Assembly: GCA_900239685.1 (NCBI GenBank)
Contig: OENT01000706.1
Span: 9,895-73,894, forward strand
Direction: 5' to 3'
DNA: 64,000 bases
Origin: Rotaria macrura
Lineage: Eukaryota > Rotifera > Eurotatoria > Philodinida > Philodinidae
The notes beneath the pieces are model-generated. The model worked only from the letters and a program-made list of their open reading frames with translations. It searched no databases and had not been told where the DNA came from. Shown here in pieces: positions 60,600 through 64,000 of this stretch (the first letter of the stretch is position 1; every line of letters starts with the position of its first letter). The translations under genes were made by a program, and so were the position numbers.

Positions 60600-62270
60600 G
60601 GTAGGGTCCCATTTTCCACAAATTGTGGTTCCCTAAATCCCTCCCTAAATCGAATCCACATCTGTGGACAATGAGACGAGAACATTTTCCTTGTCACCAA
60701 ATAGTGATTTTTATTTAGGGATTATTTTATTTAGGGATCTTTTTTAAATATTATTTTTTATTTAAGGATTTTCGTATTTTTCGATAGTTTACATAAACCA
60801 TACAGTACACGGATTACTAGTTCACTCAACTATTATATTCCTACCATTCAACCAAAAAAGCAAAAATTTGTCACGCTAAACATATTTCGTCGCTGCTGTC
60901 TGCACCCTATGCACTTCGATATGAAAGGTATAACACTTATCACCAGATGAAATTTCGTGATTAACATTATTAATCTCCCAAGCACCATTCTTTCGAGTGC
61001 CTTATTAGAAAACAAAGATTCTTTATTCACAGTTCCATAAAATACATCTTCGACGAATTGTAGAACGAATCTGGTGACCAAAATGTGTGATATCTTACTC
61101 AATATGAGAGCACAAGAAAGGAATACATACTTTTCGAACTAAGGAACATAAACTTACATTTAGAAATATGCGTCGATTTTAACCAAATTCAAAATAAGAT
61201 CAAAGCGATTCATGCGAAGATAATAATATATATTCACAATAACTGAATTTGAAATGAATCTGGTAACCAGAATCTGTGCTTAGTTTCCAATCGTGAGTGC
61301 CCATGAGACATTTTCCATTCAATATAAACAATATATCCATTAGTTTCTCACAAACAGTCGTGGATTGTTATGAAGTTTAGCATACCAATTTAATGATATA
61401 TTCAAAGATAATAAAATATGTTTCTTTAGAGGAAGCATTTCTTTCTTAAAGGATATTAAATAACATTTTCAACTCGCGGAGAGCATCAGGTCACCAGTTC
61501 TTCTCCATCAACTGATAGTGTTGATCAATGCATCTAGAAAGAAGTGAATCTGGTCATCAGTTACTCTCCACGAGCTAAAAGTGTCTTTTATCCTTATAAG
61601 AAAAAAGTGAATCTTGTCACCAGTTGCTCCATGAACTGAGAGTGTTATTTTCTCCTTTAAGAAAGAAATGAATCTGGTCACCAGTTCTTTTGGGGGAAAA
61701 TTTTTCATGACACTCGACTCTTGACTTTCTTCATGGTAAAGGAACGGATTAACTATAGTCAACTTTGTCACAAGTATAACTGTGTTTTATGTTGAAAAAA
61801 GTCTCTTAACTAAAACCTCCCAAAATCAAAAGTCCCTATTTTGCCACCAGATTTGTCTTAATTATTGAATTCTCCAAAGCTGTAGACATATTTGTTAAGA
61901 TGATTTAGGACACCCCACTTCGTGGCGACTCGGAACCTACCATGTAAACTATCGACAAATTCGAAAATCCTTAAATAAAAAAATTTCTAAAAAAGATCCC
62001 TACACAAAAATTAATCCCTAAATAAAAATCCCTAAATAAAATGATCCCTAAATACCAATCCCTAAAAACATGATCCCTAAATAAAAATCCCTAAAAAAAT
62101 GATCCCTAAATAAAAATCGCTAAATACCAATCCCTAAAAAAATAATCCCTAAATAAAAATCCCTATTTGATGACCAGGAAAATGTTCTCGCCTCATTATC
62201 CATAAATGTGGATTCGATTTAGAGAGTGATTTCGAGAACCACAATTTGTAGAAAATGGGACCCATTCACC
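60600..62270. mobile_element. ~1.7-kb foldback element with long inverted arms
   Basis: The left arm (about 60600-60800) reads GGTCCCATTTTCCACAAATT, a long block of TTTATTTAGGGAT words and TTTCGATAGTTTACAT. The right arm (about 61940-62270) gives the same in reverse: ATGTAAACTATCGA, many ATCCCTAAATAAAA units, and AATTTGTAGAAAATGGGACC. Between them lie irregular repeats of GAATCTGGTCACCAGTT (about 61068, 61257, 61485, 61546, 61610 and 61670). No transposase is visible. Long arms made of short tandem units plus a variable core fit foldback-type non-autonomous elements. Confidence 0.6.
61985..62165. repeat. Tandem ATCCCTAAATAAAA repeat array
   Basis: Roughly a dozen 12-16-nt units of the form (A)ATCCCTAAATAAAA with small variations (TACC or ACATG inserts). 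It forms most of the right arm of the surrounding foldback element; the left arm has only a few inverted units, so the array has grown on one side. Confidence 0.7.
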
Positions 62271-62309
62271 CAAAAGAGTATTGTGGACGAAAAAAGGTAT
62301 TGTACATAC

Positions 62310-62425
62310 TATGGAACCTAAAAAGATTTCGATTTATATGCAATTATCCGAACCATTTTGATTCGTTGTAGAACCCAAATGGTTCGGACAATTGCATATA
62401 AATCGAAATCTTTTTAGGTTCCGTA
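62310..62425. repeat. Near-perfect 49-bp hairpin
   Basis: Arms 62310-62358 and 62377-62425 are reverse complements at 47 of 49 positions around an 18-nt loop. Key words are GGAACCTAAAAAGATTTCG and its complement CGAAATCTTTTTAGGTTCC. It abuts the TIR element that starts at 62427 and follows the foldback element. It may be a tiny MITE or the end of a larger element. Confidence 0.7.
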
Positions 62426-62426
62426 G

Positions 62427-63806
62427 CAGAGCTCCGGATGGGATGGGACGAGAAAGTTGTCCCATGGGACAAATATTCTTCATCCTTCCCATCCCATCCC
62501 GTATCGTCCCATGGGATTTTCATGCAATATAAAATTCCATTGCTTATCAAATATATTGGAAAATTTTCATATTGCTGAAAACTCTTTTATTTTTTCCCTT
62601 TTTAAATACAATCTATTTTAACAAACAGAAGAAGAATTAGCTTACTTTTTTTATATCCTCGACAAAGCTAAGGAAGTAATTATTGTAACAGTCACGTTCA
62701 AGCTCATTACGGACTATAGAATACTATCGCCTCTTGTATAATCTCATATCTTACGCATATTATTCGACATCACCTTGTCATCGATTATTGCCTCATGGTG
62801 AATGTCTTCGTGTTGTGTTGATATATCATTAATTACTTTATTATTTATCTTTCACTCATCACATTGATTACAATTTCTCTATGTATAACGCTGATGAGTT
62901 ACCGCATGCCTCTGTTCTTGTTCATCACGTTCATGGTTCTGTTCTTCTCTTTATCAATGATATATATATATTCTTTCTTCCTCTCCTTCTCTTCTCTCTA
63001 TATAAAGAGTGGATAGAGAGGAAGTGAGCATTCTTTTGCATAATAAACACAAGAATCGTTACAATTAGCACAACAATAAAGCTTTAGAACCACATTATCT
63101 TTAAAAGGAGATCGACTTTTTATTACTTCACTTCTTGCCTTTCTGATTCGTCGCAACATTCAAGGATATTTGAAGTGGCAATGCTTCGCCAAGGAACTGT
63201 TCTGAAGATATATGGTTACATAGTGATGCTGAGCGTCAGAAAAGCAATCTTGTTTTCTTTATGAGATTCAGAGGTATATTTAGATTCTCGAAAAACGAAA
63301 TTATCGAAATTTTTAAAGTTTCCGTCAAGACGATAAATATTCGGTAGTGCAGACGAAGCTTTTAAAGATATTGGAAATTTAAAATATTTCGGATATTAGA
63401 TGATTTTTGGAAGCACCGAAAAATTCATAACCCAAACGCCTGACATTTCCGAAACTTCAAAAGTTTCTTTTTTTTCGAAGTCTAGACATTGCGGGAGATT
63501 CATGAGAGTTTTGTCACAAAGGACCCATCATGATGATTCAGGAATGGATATATGATCGAAGAACAACCCACAATAGAAAACAAGAACAAGAAATGAGATT
63601 TATTTTCGTCAATATCTACGAATGTCATCGTTTATACAAAACTATCAAAATCGAACAATCCATAGAATATCCCATGGGACGAGTCTCTTATCGCATTACA
63701 TCCCATGGATCCATGTTTCGTCCCAACACGTCCCATGGGATACTTAGGAGAACTAATTTCGTCACAGGGGATGGGGCGCGATTGTCCCATCCCATTCGGA
63801 GATCTG
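62427..63806. mobile_element. ~1.4-kb element with CAGAGCTCCGGATGGG ends
   Basis: The left end CAGAGCTCCGGATGGGATGG and the right end (reversed CAGATCTCCGAATGGGATGG) are inverted repeats of about 22 bp with few mismatches. Subterminal TCCCATGGGA palindromes occur near both ends (62460, 62510, 63670, 63705, 63730). The interior has no transposase-like frame; the 114-codon frame at 63530-63874 runs through the right end and is not credible. CAG-type ends suggest hAT, but the flanking 8-mers do not match. Confidence 0.5.
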
Positions 63807-64000
63807 ATACAAACACAATACAGTGGCGTATCCTAACAGCGATCGTTTGGTTTATGATGATTTGCAGAAGCTAAATAAATTACTGTTTTATCGTTCAGTC
63901 AGTAGAGAGGTCAAATGATTATATAAACGCATACATATTACTGAATACAGATAGACATCAATAGAGGAGAAGAAGTTAAGAGTCATCCGATCTAGGCTTA
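63807..64000. other. Window end, no feature
   Basis: Short AT-rich remainder with nothing recognisable. Confidence 0.4.

Noticed and set aside
61508..61771. 87-codon frame with repeated DQIHFFL-type units
   Set aside because: It is the translation of the GAATCTGGTCACC nucleotide repeats inside the foldback element and not a repeat protein.
63530..63874. 114-codon frame
   Set aside because: It runs through the right end of the 62427-63806 element and contains its TCCCATGGGA repeats.
1..64000. CRISPR array, operons or bacterial promoters
   Set aside because: Spliceosomal introns, animal housekeeping genes and no regularly spaced direct repeats show a eukaryotic nuclear sequence.
1..64000. 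Telomeric TGTGGG-type repeats, which would mark a bdelloid chromosome end
   Set aside because: No such array was seen on either strand.

Overview
The window reads as nuclear DNA of a microscopic metazoan, most likely a bdelloid rotifer and perhaps a Rotaria-type genome. It is strongly AT-rich. Most introns are short (about 50-70 nt) with GT..AG ends. The gene content (ADP-ribosyltransferase fused to kinesin-light-chain-type TPRs, macro-PARP, ankyrin, RING-vWA and caspase-like genes) is typical of the expanded families of bdelloids. This organism call rests on family knowledge and not on a database search.

Left part (1-25.1 kb): accessory genes separated by 1-4 kb spacers. A four-exon plus-strand gene (1583-5138) encodes a new N-terminal domain, an R-S-ExE arginine-type ADP-ribosyltransferase and TPRs. 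A minus-strand gene (6860-8785) encodes two macrodomains and a PARP catalytic domain. Next come a minus-strand ankyrin protein with a WWE-like segment (11970-13520), a decayed plus-strand RING-vWA gene (17436-20797), an unassigned 590-residue protein (22231-24003) and a caspase-fold protein (24370-25101), the last two on the minus strand. Several of these make or bind ADP-ribose, so an NAD/ADP-ribose signalling theme is plausible, but clustering by chance in a family-rich genome is equally possible.

Middle part (25.1-40.5 kb): mostly non-coding, with one small PH-like gene (29052-29537), a possible small membrane protein (35121-35411), a tRNA-like Pol III unit (33379-33451) and several short palindromic or hAT-like non-autonomous elements.

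Right part (40.5-64 kb): housekeeping genes and their remains. An eleven-exon minus-strand gene for mitochondrial ribosomal protein mS27 (40580-44461) looks intact. Directly upstream on the same strand is a copy of the eIF3 subunit c gene (45905-50703) with several reading-frame breaks and a 458-bp MITE inserted in a coding exon with a perfect 8-bp target duplication. An eight-exon plus-strand phospholipid scramblase gene (55248-60010) follows; one of its introns lacks a GT donor and another is 2.7 kb long and filled with palindromic repeats. The last 3.5 kb is repeat-derived: a foldback element with long inverted arms and internal tandem repeats, a near-perfect 49-bp hairpin, and a second terminal-inverted-repeat element.

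The most notable points are the MITE-interrupted and frame-broken eIF3c copy (expected if another intact copy exists, as in a degenerate-tetraploid genome), the two inverted copies of that MITE family in one window, and the unassigned domains in the ART-TPR and 590-residue proteins.
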